DNA of 64,000 bases from Streptomyces sp. KL109B (lineage in GTDB: Bacteria; Actinomycetota; Actinomycetes; Streptomycetales; Streptomycetaceae). Both the position numbers and the translations under genes were made by a program. Below are positions 1 to 8,070 of the stretch, piece by piece. The notes under the pieces are model-generated. The model searched no databases. It saw only the letters and a program-made list of their open reading frames with translations, and was not told the origin of the DNA. Each line of letters begins with the position of its first letter. Position 1 is the first letter of the stretch. Location of the stretch: the NCBI RefSeq assembly GCF_030766935.1, contig NZ_JASERL010000014.1:186001-250000 (forward strand), given 5' to 3'.

Positions 1-2192
1 TCGGCGGGCTCGTCGACCGGGAGGCCCTCGCGGGCAACCTGCGGAACTTCGCCACCGGCCTCCTCGACAGCGCGGGACCCGTGGTCGGCGGCGCGACCCG
101 CGCCCTCGCCGTGACCTGGGAAGCGATCCGGCACGCCCGGCAGACACGAACGCTGGAACGCGAATGCCCCTGGTTCACGGCCTGCGTACAGGAGGAGGAC
201 CTGGAGGAACTGCGGCTGCACCTGCCGCTGCTGCTCGGCTGGGACCTCGCCCGGCTGCAACGCCACGGCGACGTCGACGTCCTGCTCTGCCTCGACACCT
301 TCGAGCACGTCTCGCACGGCGCGCACCGCGCCCGCCGCGGCGACCTGGAGGACACCGTCGCCCGCAGCATCTTCCACCTGCCCTCCGTCACCGCCCTGCT
401 CACCACCCGCAACCGACTCGACTGGGGCTCCGAACTCCGCGCCGCCACCTTCGAGTACGCGGGTCCGACGGACTGGCCCGGCCTGGTGGCGGAGACGGGC
501 GGCGACCAGTACCGGGTGGGCGAGCTGTCCGCGCCGGACTGCGAGGACTACCTCAGCGGCTGCCTCCTCAACCCCGACGGCACACCGGCCGTCCCGGCGC
601 CGCTGCGCGCCTCCATCGCCGCCATGTCCGCGGGCCTCCCGCTCTACCTGGACGTCGCCGCCCAGCACTTCCGCAACCTGGCCACACGCGGCCGCACGCC
701 CACCGCCGACGACTTCGCGCGCGGGCTGCCGCAGATCGTCGTACGGATGATGGAGGACCTGGACGACGACGAGGCCGACCTGCTGCGCACGGCGGCCCTC
801 CTCGGCGTCTTCGACCGCGAGACACTCCACGTCGCGCTGCCGGGGCTGCGCGCCGCCGCGATCGAACGGTTCCTGGAGCGCGGTTTCGTCACCGTACGAG
901 GCGATGGTCTGCACTCCGTGCACGAACTGCTGCAGACGTCGGTGCGGGTGCACGACGCGGCGACGTCCAGCCCTTGGTCACCGGAGGAGTGGCGGGAGGC
1001 GGAGGGGCGGCTCGCGCACCATTGGGCATCCTGGCTCCAGGACCCGGCCTCGTCCCTGCGGCGCGACCGCCGCACTCACGCGCTGGCCTTCTGGCAACTG
1101 GCGAGCCTGTACGCCACGACCGATGTCGACGCCGATGCCCTGGCGCAGGTCATCATGCAGTTCGAGTCGCAGGGCGCCTGGGCCGCCATCGACGGCGCCC
1201 GAAGCCAGCCCGAGCCCCTCCTCACGGCCCGCGGCCATGCCTTGATGCACATCCTCGACGGCATTTTGGAGCGCCATGTCGGAACGGTGGAGGAGGCACT
1301 CGACCGCTACACCCTGGCTCATCGCTCGCCCGACCTCACCGGGGACATGCGCCGGCTGGCGTGCCAATGTCTGGGCGGCGCGTACGCAATGCGGCACGGC
1401 GACGCCGGCGCGCTCTACCGCGAGGTCATCGAAGGGGCGGACAGCGGCGACTGGCTGGCGCCCGTCGCGCGGTCCTCGCTCGCGAACTGGCTCAGCCGCC
1501 GCGGCGACCTCGTAGGAGCGCTCGCCACCGCGCGGACGATCGAGAGCCAGGGAGACGGCGAGGCCGCCAAACGGCAGTCCGACTACCGGCGTTGGGAGCA
1601 GATCGGAGGAATCCTCCTGCACGCAGGACAGTTCGACGAGAGTGTCACCGCGTTCGAGCGGTCCCGGCAGGCCGCGCTGGCGGAGGGCTCCCCGCTGATG
1701 ACGGCCACCGCCACCCGCCACGTCGCCCTCGCCTCCTGCTGGAGCCGGCCCGCCGGCGCGCTGACGATCATCGACCGCGCGGAGGCGCTCAATCGCGAAC
1801 TCGGCCAGAAGGTGGGCGTCGCCCAGTGCCTCACGTCACGCGCGGTCGCCCTCACGGGAACCGTTCCCCTCGGCGTCGTCGACACCCTCCTCGACGAGGC
1901 ACATGCGACGTTCCTCGACGGCGGCTTCGAAAACGATGCGCTCGCCCCGCTGGCCGTCGCGGTCTTCGCCGCCGCCGTCGACCACGACCCCACCCTCGCC
2001 GAAGAGCGCCGCGCGCGCCTGTACGAGGCGGCGGCCGGCCACCGTCCGCACCATTGGCTCGCGGCGGCCGACGTCTGGACCGGGCACCGGGACGAGTTCG
2101 ACGCGATGACCTGGCCCCAGGGCCCCGACCGCGCCTGGCAGGACTGGACCGACGTCCTCACCGCGCGCCGCCGCGCCCGCACGACCGACTGA
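1..2192 (+). CDS. STAND-type NTPase with helical (TPR-like) C-terminus, 5'-truncated
   Basis: The frame is open from the left edge, so the true start lies outside the window; the GTG at 81 is only the first start codon visible. A Walker B-like segment (DVLLCLDTFE) sits near the beginning, followed by a winged-helix-like region (DRETLHVALPG, then a GFVTVRGDG stretch) and about 350 residues of alanine-rich helices resembling tetratricopeptide repeats. This order is that of STAND signalling ATPases (NB-ARC-like switch plus repeat sensor). The Walker A loop and any N-terminal effector domain must be upstream. The downstream gene is convergent, with 1 bp between stop codons. The exact role (regulator or defence-type sensor) cannot be decided from this part. 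Confidence 0.7.
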   Translation, partial: GGLVDREALAGNLRNFATGLLDSAGPVVGGATRALAVTWEAIRHARQTRTLERECPWFTACVQEEDLEELRLHLPLLLGWDLARLQRHGDVDVLLCLDTFEHVSHGAHRARRGDLEDTVARSIFHLPSVTALLTTRNRLDWGSELRAATFEYAGPTDWPGLVAETGGDQYRVGELSAPDCEDYLSGCLLNPDGTPAVPAPLRASIAAMSAGLPLYLDVAAQHFRNLATRGRTPTADDFARGLPQIVVRMMEDLDDDEADLLRTAALLGVFDRETLHVALPGLRAAAIERFLERGFVTVRGDGLHSVHELLQTSVRVHDAATSSPWSPEEWREAEGRLAHHWASWLQDPASSLRRDRRTHALAFWQLASLYATTDVDADALAQVIMQFESQGAWAAIDGARSQPEPLLTARGHALMHILDGILERHVGTVEEALDRYTLAHRSPDLTGDMRRLACQCLGGAYAMRHGDAGALYREVIEGADSGDWLAPVARSSLANWLSRRGDLVGALATARTIESQGDGEAAKRQSDYRRWEQIGGILLHAGQFDESVTAFERSRQAALAEGSPLMTATATRHVALASCWSRPAGALTIIDRAEALNRELGQKVGVAQCLTSRAVALTGTVPLGVVDTLLDEAHATFLDGGFENDALAPLAVAVFAAAVDHDPTLAEERRARLYEAAAGHRPHHWLAAADVWTGHRDEFDAMTWPQGPDRAWQDWTDVLTARRRARTTD

Positions 2193-2193
2193 G

Positions 2194-2898
2194 TCACTGT
2201 GCAGCCGGAGCCCCGGCGACGTACTCCACGGTGACCTGCTCCGCGTGCGGTGCGAGCAGCGCGCGCAGCTCCTCGGCCGCCGTCTTCAGCAGGTGCCCGT
2301 CGCGGTCCGCGCGCACCGTCTCCATGAGGAACGCGACGCGGGTCGAGTCCTCGGTGACACAAGTGCGGTGCGCGTCGCGGTGGTTCCAGTGCCGGGTCAG
2401 TACGCCGGTGGAGTCGGTGTAGACGATCTCGCCGGGCTTGGGGTGCTCGACGGTGTCCGGCTCGCCGAGCGGGGTGAACTCCTCGGTGCCGTCCGCGTAC
2501 CGGATCTCGACGACGTCGCCCGTCACATGGTCGAGGTCGAAGGCCCCGGCGGGCAGCCCGTGCCGCACGGAGACGGCGTTGTACGAGTCGACCGCCGGGT
2601 TGATGCGCGGCAGCGCGCCCTTCTTCGCCATGCGGCGGCCGAGCGCGTCGACGCTGGGGCGGATGCGGCGCGGATTGGTGCCGAAGGAGCGGTACGCGGT
2701 GTGCCACGCCTCGATGCGCGGGTCGGTCTCGTCGGCGGGCTGCCAGGAACCGTCGGCCAGTTCCCGCTCCAGGCCGTCCACGGCGGCGACCGTGTCGGGC
2801 CACGGCTCGTGGCCGCGCAGGCCGGTGGCCGTGACCACGGCGACGAGCGTGTCGGGGAAGGCCTCGGCGACGGCGGGCGTGAGGTGGAAGGCGGGCAT
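2194..2898 (-). CDS. B3/4-domain protein (phenylalanyl-tRNA synthetase beta-like tRNA-editing fold)
   Basis: A 234-aa protein related to stand-alone B3/4 domains (COG3382 type), the fold used for editing in PheRS beta. Family-typical segments are AWHTAYRSFGTNPRRIRPS, ALPRINPAVDSYNAVSVRHGLP and the charged ADGTEEFTPLGEP region. Such proteins are thought to bind or deacylate aminoacyl-tRNA, but free-standing bacterial members are poorly characterised. The ATG at 2898 is preceded by GGAG. Directly upstream (2929-3012) lies a tandem array of CACGTG-containing 14-bp repeats that may contain its promoter. Confidence 0.75.
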   Translation of the reverse strand: MPAFHLTPAVAEAFPDTLVAVVTATGLRGHEPWPDTVAAVDGLERELADGSWQPADETDPRIEAWHTAYRSFGTNPRRIRPSVDALGRRMAKKGALPRINPAVDSYNAVSVRHGLPAGAFDLDHVTGDVVEIRYADGTEEFTPLGEPDTVEHPKPGEIVYTDSTGVLTRHWNHRDAHRTCVTEDSTRVAFLMETVRADRDGHLLKTAAEELRALLAPHAEQVTVEYVAGAPAAQ

Positions 2899-2928
2899 CT
2901 GGGGCTCCGTTTCTGGGTCTTGTGTGCG

Positions 2929-3012
2929 TTGTCACGTGCGTGTTGTCACGTGCGTGTTGTCACGTGCGTGTTGTCACGTGTGCGTTGTCACGTGTGTGTT
3001 GTTACGTGTCCG
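2929..3012. repeat. Six tandem 14-bp repeats with CACGTG cores
   Basis: Units begin at 2929, 2943, 2957, 2971, 2985 and 2999. The first three are identical (TTGTCACGTGCGTG); the fourth and fifth differ at two or one positions, and the sixth is degenerate (TTACGTG core). Five carry the palindrome CACGTG. The array fills most of the 129-bp gap between two same-strand genes. It could be a multi-site protein-binding region or simply a slippage-generated minisatellite. Confidence 0.9.
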
Positions 3013-3027
3013 AGGTGGCGGGGACGG

Positions 3028-3864
3028 TCAGGTCAGGGCGAGGAGGCTGACGGCCACCGCCGCCGTCCCCAGGCCGACCAACTGCCCCCGGTGGATGCGC
3101 TCCGCGAGCACGCCGCGCGCGAGCAGCACCGTACCGGCCGGGTACAGGGCGGTGATGACGGCGACGACGGTGAGGTCGCCGCTGCGGGCGGCCAGCAGGA
3201 ACAGCAGGTTCGCGAGCGAGTCGAGCACGCCGGCCGCCGCCGAGATCCCGTACGCGGGCTTCTCCGCGCCGAGCCGCCGGAACATCAGCCCGGCCGCGCC
3301 CAGCGTGACGGCCGACGACACGGCCCTGCCCACGATCAACGGCGCCACACCGCTGTCCGACGGCGCCTGGTGCAGACACACCAACTGCAGCGCGATGGCC
3401 GCGCCCGCACCGAACGCGAGCAGCAGCGCCGTGCGCGAGGGCCGCGCCGAGCCCGCGCCGCTCCCGGCGCTGACGAGCACCACGGCGACGAGCGCGAGCG
3501 GCAGCCCCACGAGCCCCGCCGTGGCGAGATGCTCGCCCTGCGACAGGCCGACGGCGACCGGCAGCGCGGCGGACACCAGTGCCGTCACGGGGGACAGGAC
3601 GTTCATCGGCCCGATGGCGAGGGTCTTGTAGAGCATCGCGAACGCCGCCGCCGACGCGACACCGGAGGCCGCGCCCCACGCCACGGCGCCTGATCCGAAC
3701 GAGGCGCCGAGGAACGGCCACAGCAGCAGCTCGACCGCGAGACTGGCGGGCGCCGCGACCATCACGGTCCGCAGCACGTGCGCCTTGCGGGCGCCGAGAC
3801 CGCCGAGGAAGTCGGCGCATCCGTAGGCGAGAGAGCTGCCCAGGGCCAGCAGCAGAGCGATCAC
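3028..3864 (-). CDS. EamA/DMT-family membrane exporter
   Basis: A 278-aa protein of the drug/metabolite transporter superfamily. It consists of about ten hydrophobic helices in two repeated halves, starting with a segment containing GSSLAYGCADFLGGLGARK and ending with ALYPAGTVLLARGVLAERIHRGQ, a conserved EamA C-terminal pattern. The GTG at 3864 is chosen because AAGGAA lies about 7 nt upstream and the first transmembrane helix begins immediately; ATG codons further upstream (such as 3900) would only add a polar tail. It is divergent from the XRE-cupin regulator, a common pair in Streptomyces in which the regulator is expected to control the exporter. The substrate is unknown, possibly a metabolite or amino acid. 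Confidence 0.85.
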   Translation of the reverse strand: MIALLLALGSSLAYGCADFLGGLGARKAHVLRTVMVAAPASLAVELLLWPFLGASFGSGAVAWGAASGVASAAAFAMLYKTLAIGPMNVLSPVTALVSAALPVAVGLSQGEHLATAGLVGLPLALVAVVLVSAGSGAGSARPSRTALLLAFGAGAAIALQLVCLHQAPSDSGVAPLIVGRAVSSAVTLGAAGLMFRRLGAEKPAYGISAAAGVLDSLANLLFLLAARSGDLTVVAVITALYPAGTVLLARGVLAERIHRGQLVGLGTAAVAVSLLALT

Positions 3865-3958
3865 GAAACTTTCCTTGTCATGCGGTGGCATGCCGTTCAT
3901 GCCGTACGATTCAGTGGAACGACTAGACCGTACATCAAAACGACCGTGAGGTGATCCG
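3865..3958. promoter_or_regulatory. Divergent promoter region, EamA exporter / XRE-cupin regulator
   Basis: This 94-bp gap must hold both promoters. GTAC-containing elements (CGTACGAT near 3903 and CCGTACAT near 3928) flank TCAGTGGAACGACTAGA at 3911-3927. This is the likeliest operator for the neighbouring XRE regulator, but the symmetry is weak. Confidence 0.4.
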
Positions 3959-4531
3959 GTGCCCGAGACCGAGGAAGCCCTGCGCACCCTCGCGCGCAAT
4001 GTCCGGACGGCCCGCGCCCGCGCCGGCCTCTCCCTGGACGAGCTCGGCCGCCGCGCCAAGGTCAGCAAAGGCGCCCTGGTCGGTCTCGAAAAGGCCCAGG
4101 GCAACCCGAACTTCGCCACCCTCATCCGGCTCGCCGACACCCTCGGCGTCTCGGTCTCCGCCCTCCTCGAAGGACCCGCCGAGGCGCGCGTGCGCGTCGT
4201 GTCGGGGGACGAGGCGCTGCCGCTGTGGCAGGGGGAGAAGGGCGGCGAGGCCCGCCTCATGCTGACGACCGCGGGCCCGGCCCCCGTCGAGGTGTGGCGC
4301 TGGCGCCTCGAACCCGGTGAGGAGTATCCGAGCCACCCCCACCAGGCCGGGGTCGTCGAGACGGTGAGCGTCACCGCCGGACGCATGACGCTCGTCGTCG
4401 ACGGCACCGAACACCCCGTCGCGGCCGGTCAGACCGCCACCTTCGACGGGGACGCCGCGCACGGGTACCGGGGCGCGGGGGACGGCACCTGCCACCTGAT
4501 CATGACGGTGCAGCTGCCGCCGGGATCGTAG
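3959..4531 (+). CDS. XRE-family regulator with C-terminal cupin domain
   Basis: A 190-aa protein with an N-terminal helix-turn-helix at about 11-66 (LSLDELGRRAKVSKGALVGLEK and the conserved NPNFATLIRLADTLGVS) and a C-terminal cupin at about 100-185 (GEEYPSHPHQAGVVETVSV). In this family the cupin binds a small ligand and the HTH a promoter, frequently that of an adjacent transporter. The start GTG has GAGGTGA upstream. It is divergent from the EamA exporter, which is the probable target. Confidence 0.88.
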   Translation: MPETEEALRTLARNVRTARARAGLSLDELGRRAKVSKGALVGLEKAQGNPNFATLIRLADTLGVSVSALLEGPAEARVRVVSGDEALPLWQGEKGGEARLMLTTAGPAPVEVWRWRLEPGEEYPSHPHQAGVVETVSVTAGRMTLVVDGTEHPVAAGQTATFDGDAAHGYRGAGDGTCHLIMTVQLPPGS

Positions 4532-4543
4532 CGTCGGCCCGAG

Positions 4544-5605
4544 TCACCAACTGAGCCCCGCCGCCACCGGCCGGTGGTCACTGCCGGTCGCGGGCAGCAC
4601 CCACGAGCGGTCCGTCGTGACGCCCCCGACCAGGATCTGGTCGATGCGCACCACCGGGAAGTCCGCCGGGTAACTGAAGCCGAAGCCGCTCCCGGCCTCC
4701 TCCTGCGCCGAGTCGAGGCGCGAGGTGAGCCCCACGAGGGCCCGGTCGTCCGTGCTGCCGTTGAGGTCGCCGAGCAGGACCACCCGCTCGTTCCTCTCGG
4801 CGGCGATCGCCTCCGCCAGCGCCCGCGCGTTGCGGTCCCTGCTCTCCGTCCAGAAACCCGAACGCGGCATGACACGCACGGACCCCAGGTGCGCCACGTA
4901 CACCGCCACCGGCCCCCGGTCCGTGGCCACCGTCGCGCGCAGCGCCCGGTTGTAGCCGGCCTTCACGGAGTCCGGCTTCGCGGCGCCCAGCGGGCCCACG
5001 TCGATCGCGGTGTCGACCGCTTCGACGTCCGACAGCGGCGACTTGCTCCACAGCCCGACCGTGCCGAGCACGGTGTGGTGCGGATACGCATCGGCCAGCT
5101 CCTTCTCGTACGTGCCGCGGGCCCGCTCCGTGATCTCCTCCAGCGCGAGCACATCCGCGCCGGACGCCGCCAGGTCGCGGGCCGTGCCCGCCGGATCCCG
5201 GTTGTCAGCGCCGACGTTGTGACTGACCACGGTGAGGTCACTGCCACCCCCGTGGGCCCCGTCGCCCAACAGCAGCCCGCCGAAGAGGCTCGTCCACACC
5301 ACGGCCGGCAGCAGCAGCGCGACGGCGGCGGAGGCCGAGCGGCGCACCAGCGCGGCGAGCAGCAGCACCGGTATCGCGAGGCCGAACCACGGCAGGAACG
5401 TCTCCACCAGGCTGCCGACACCCGCCGTGTCCGGCAGCCACGCGTGCAGCGCCATGAGCAGCCCGAGCAGCACCGCGAGCGCCGCGAGCACCCGCCCGCG
5501 CCGCCACGGACCCGATGCGCGGCGCGCGCCGCGCACCGGGCCCCGGCCACCGGATCCGGCCGGACGTTCTTGTGCACGGTCGGCCGTGCGGAGCGTACTG
5601 GTCAC
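4544..5605 (-). CDS. VanJ/StaP-like membrane endonuclease/exonuclease/phosphatase-fold protein
   Basis: A 353-aa protein with three predicted transmembrane helices (VLAALAVLLGLLMALHAWL, a PWFGLAIPVLLLAALV segment, then AVALLLPAVVWTSLFGG) followed by an EEP-superfamily domain. Visible catalytic motifs are VVSHNVG, LALEEIT, YVAHLG, LLGDLNGS and GSDHRP. This is the architecture of VanJ, which confers teicoplanin resistance in S. coelicolor and acts outside the membrane. The GTG start overlaps the stop of the upstream carboxypeptidase as GTGA, so the two are translationally coupled. With the divergent two-component pair the context points to cell-envelope stress or glycopeptide response. The specific substrate is inferred, not shown. 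Confidence 0.82.
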   Translation of the reverse strand: MTSTLRTADRAQERPAGSGGRGPVRGARRASGPWRRGRVLAALAVLLGLLMALHAWLPDTAGVGSLVETFLPWFGLAIPVLLLAALVRRSASAAVALLLPAVVWTSLFGGLLLGDGAHGGGSDLTVVSHNVGADNRDPAGTARDLAASGADVLALEEITERARGTYEKELADAYPHHTVLGTVGLWSKSPLSDVEAVDTAIDVGPLGAAKPDSVKAGYNRALRATVATDRGPVAVYVAHLGSVRVMPRSGFWTESRDRNARALAEAIAAERNERVVLLGDLNGSTDDRALVGLTSRLDSAQEEAGSGFGFSYPADFPVVRIDQILVGGVTTDRSWVLPATGSDHRPVAAGLSW

Positions 5606-6129
5606 TTCTGCAACCTCGGGTCCTCGGTGGGGTCGGCGTACTCGGCCGGGCAGCCGCGGTCGACGGCGGCGGGGCGCAGCTCGAAGTGCCATGGCTCGTT
5701 GGCGTAGATCTGGCACAGGCCGTAGCGGGCACCGTGCTCGGACAGCCATTCCGCGGCCCCCGAGCCGCCGAGGTCGACCGCGTCCCCCGACACGTGCTCG
5801 GAGGTCTCCGGGGAGCGCCAGCCGCTGTTGACCCGGAACTCGACGCCGTCGCCCGCGGCGTCCCCGGCGGCCTTGCGCAGCGCGTCGCCGAGTCCCGGAT
5901 CGAGCTTGCCCACGGCCGGGACGTCCTCGTCGAACACGGTCGTCCCGTCGGTCACGTCACCGTCCGCCGTGCCCGACGCGACGACCGTGCCGGTCACCAC
6001 CGTCACCGCGACCAGGCCGCCGGCGAGCAGCCGCCGCGTCCGGCGACGGGGACGTTTTCGTAGGGGAGCGGTTCGTAGGGGAGCGGTTCGTAGGGGAAGA
6101 GTGTGTTCGGGAAAGCTGCTCTGAGTCAT
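5602..6129 (-). CDS. VanY-like M15-family D-alanyl-D-alanine carboxypeptidase
   Basis: A 175-aa protein with a basic N-terminus, one membrane-spanning signal/anchor (GGLVAVTVVTGTVV, about 37-50) and an extracytoplasmic zinc peptidase domain. The M15 zinc motif is present as SEHVSGDAVDLGG (His112, Asp119), with EPWHFEL supplying the third ligand (His148) and a catalytic acid. The family removes terminal D-Ala from peptidoglycan precursors, which lowers glycopeptide binding. The chosen ATG (6129) precedes the in-frame 15-bp repeats that give the PLRTA repeats at residues 12-24. It is divergent from the VanR/VanS-like pair and coupled to the VanJ-like gene downstream. Confidence 0.85.
   Translation of the reverse strand: MTQSSFPEHTLPLRTAPLRTAPLRKRPRRRTRRLLAGGLVAVTVVTGTVVASGTADGDVTDGTTVFDEDVPAVGKLDPGLGDALRKAAGDAAGDGVEFRVNSGWRSPETSEHVSGDAVDLGGSGAAEWLSEHGARYGLCQIYANEPWHFELRPAAVDRGCPAEYADPTEDPRLQK
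6056..6100. repeat. Three tandem 15-bp repeats inside the carboxypeptidase coding sequence
   Basis: Units start at 6056, 6071 and 6086 (GTTCGTAGGGGAGCG with minor changes in the outer copies). Because 15 is a multiple of 3 they add five-residue PLRTA repeats to the cytoplasmic N-terminal tail before the membrane anchor without disturbing the frame. Confidence 0.85.
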
Positions 6130-6216
6130 GCCGCCAGTGAAGGCGGCGCGATGTTGCCGGAACGTCTGCGGTTTTCGATATGCCGGCGATATGCGGCGGC
6201 TCGTAGCGTGAGACGC
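6130..6216. promoter_or_regulatory. Divergent promoter of vanY-like / vanRS-like genes with 11-bp direct repeats
   Basis: Two direct repeats, CGATATGCCGG (6176-6186) and CGATATGCGG (6187-6196), have an 11-bp period. This spacing is typical of tandem boxes bound by OmpR/PhoB-family response regulators such as the one encoded immediately downstream, which suggests autoregulation and control of the divergent operon. Confidence 0.6.
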
Positions 6217-6924
6217 ATGCGTGTGCTGATAGTCGAGGACGAGCGGTATCTGGCGGAGGCCGTACGCGACGGGCTGCGCCTCGAGGCCATCGCGGCCGAC
6301 ATCGCGGGCGACGGCGCCACGGCCCTCGACCTGCTGAGCGTCAACTCGTACGACATCGCCGTCCTCGACCGCGACATCCCGGGACCGTCCGGCGACGAGG
6401 TCGCCCGGCGCGTCGTCGCCTCCGGCAGCGGCATGCCGATCCTCATGCTCACCGCCGCCGACCGCCTCGACGACAAGGCGTCCGGGTTCGAACTCGGCGC
6501 CGACGACTACCTCACGAAGCCGTTCGAGCTCCAGGAACTCGTGCTGCGGCTGCGCGCCCTCGACCGCAGGCGCGGCCACAGCCGGCCACCCGTACGGGAG
6601 ATCGCGGGCCTGCGCCTCGACCCGTTCCGCAGGGAGGTGTACCGCGACGGCCGGTACGTCGCGCTGACCCGCAAGCAGTTCGCCGTGCTGGAGGTCCTCG
6701 TCGGCGCGGAAGGCGGCGTCATCAGCGCAGAGGAACTCCTGGAACGCGCGTGGGACGAGCACGCCGACCCGTTCACCAACGCCGTCCGCATCACCGTCTC
6801 CGCCCTCCGCAAACGGCTCGGCGAACCTTGGGTCATCGCCACCGAACCGGGCGTCGGCTACCGCATCGACGTACGACCCGAGGACGGGGGAGCGGCCAGT
6901 GGAAGCAGTGGAAACCGTGGATGA
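6217..6924 (+). CDS. OmpR/PhoB-family response regulator (VanR-like)
   Basis: A 235-aa protein with a receiver domain (acidic pocket VEDE, phospho-acceptor Asp51 in VLDRDIP, conserved ADDYLTKPFE) and a C-terminal winged-helix DNA-binding domain ending in the diagnostic GVGYRIDV. The ATG at 6217 gives the canonical MRVLIVEDE start; longer in-frame extensions run into the divergent promoter. The stop overlaps the kinase start by 26 nt. The target is probably the direct repeats upstream and hence the divergent carboxypeptidase/VanJ-like operon. Confidence 0.92.
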   Translation: MRVLIVEDERYLAEAVRDGLRLEAIAADIAGDGATALDLLSVNSYDIAVLDRDIPGPSGDEVARRVVASGSGMPILMLTAADRLDDKASGFELGADDYLTKPFELQELVLRLRALDRRRGHSRPPVREIAGLRLDPFRREVYRDGRYVALTRKQFAVLEVLVGAEGGVISAEELLERAWDEHADPFTNAVRITVSALRKRLGEPWVIATEPGVGYRIDVRPEDGGAASGSSGNRG

Positions 6925-8023
6925 GGCAGTGGAAGCCGTGGACAGGGAGCGCGGGCTCAGCGTCCGCGTCCGGCTCACCCTCAGCTACGCGGGATTCCTC
7001 ATGGTCGCCGGGGTCCTGCTGCTCGCCGCGATGTGGCTGTACATTGAGCACTCCCTGCCCGACATCACCTCCGTCGCGGGCGGCAGCATCCTGGTCCGCT
7101 CCGAGCTGCTGCGCGGCTTCGCGCCCGCGGCCGCCGGAGTCATGGTGTTCCTGCTCGTGTTCGGCCTCGCCGGCGGCTGGTTCCTCGCCGGACGCGTGCT
7201 CGCCCCGCTGGACCGCATCACGGACGCCACCCGCGCGGCGGCGCGCGGCTCGCTGTCCCACCGCATCCAACTGGCGGGCCCGCGCGACGAGTTCCGCGAA
7301 CTCGCCGACGCCTTCGACGCGATGCTCGCGAAACTCCAGGCACACGTCGACGAACAGCGGCGCTTCGCGGCCAACGCCTCCCACGAACTGCGCACCCCGC
7401 TCGCCGTCTCCAAGTCACTGCTCGACGTGGCCCGCGCCGACCCCGACCGCGACATCGACGAACTCGTCGACCGGCTCAGCGCCGTCAACACCCGGGCCAT
7501 CGACCTCACCGAGGCGCTGCTCCTGCTCAGCCGGGCCGAGCGGCGCGCCTTCACCCGCGAGGACGTCGACCTGTCCCTCGTGGCGGAGGAGGCCGTCGAG
7601 ACCCTGCTCCCGCTCGCCGAGCGCCACGGCGTCACCCTCGAAACCCACGGCGAACCCGCCCGCGCGTCCGGCTCGCAGGCGCTGCTGCTGCAACTCACCA
7701 CGAACCTCGTGCACAACGCGATCGTCCACAACCGGCCCGAGCGGGGCACCGTCCGCGTCACCACCGGCGCCGGTGTGCGCCCCGGCACGGCGCGCCTCAC
7801 CGTCGAGAACACCGGCGAGGAACTCTCCCCGGCCCTGGTCGCCACCCTCACCGAACCCTTCCGGCGCGGCACCGACCGCATCCACGGCGACCACGCGGGC
7901 GTCGGCCTCGGCCTCGCCATCGTCGCGTCCCTCACCCGCGCCCACGACGGCACGCTCACCATCGCCCCTCGCACCGGCGGCGGCCTGCGCGTGACCGTGG
8001 AGCTGCCGGCCGCCGCCGTGTGA
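6899..8023 (+). CDS. Sensor histidine kinase (VanS-like)
   Basis: A 374-aa kinase with two transmembrane helices (about 28-49 and 76-97) and a short extracytoplasmic loop of about 26 residues, followed by HAMP, HisKA (FAANASHELRTPLAV, His162) and HATPase domains (N-box TNLVHNAIVHN, G-box GVGLGLAIV). The very short sensor loop resembles VanS-type and intramembrane-sensing kinases. The GTG at 6899 has GGGGGAG upstream. The first 15 residues are a repetitive acidic tail (EAVETVDEAVEAVD) arising from imperfect GTGGAAGC repeats. It is cotranscribed with the response regulator. Confidence 0.9.
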   Translation: MEAVETVDEAVEAVDRERGLSVRVRLTLSYAGFLMVAGVLLLAAMWLYIEHSLPDITSVAGGSILVRSELLRGFAPAAAGVMVFLLVFGLAGGWFLAGRVLAPLDRITDATRAAARGSLSHRIQLAGPRDEFRELADAFDAMLAKLQAHVDEQRRFAANASHELRTPLAVSKSLLDVARADPDRDIDELVDRLSAVNTRAIDLTEALLLLSRAERRAFTREDVDLSLVAEEAVETLLPLAERHGVTLETHGEPARASGSQALLLQLTTNLVHNAIVHNRPERGTVRVTTGAGVRPGTARLTVENTGEELSPALVATLTEPFRRGTDRIHGDHAGVGLGLAIVASLTRAHDGTLTIAPRTGGGLRVTVELPAAAV

Positions 8024-8070
8024 GGTCGGCCACCGAAGACCCCTTCAGCTCCAAGAACCCCAGGTCACCG

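Noticed and set aside
2929..3012. CRISPR array
   Set aside because: Units are contiguous 14-mers with no spacers, and there are no cas genes.
4544..8023. Complete vancomycin-resistance cluster
   Set aside because: No VanH dehydrogenase, VanA ligase or VanX dipeptidase gene is present in the window. The D-hydroxyacid dehydrogenase at 22483 is in an unrelated operon.
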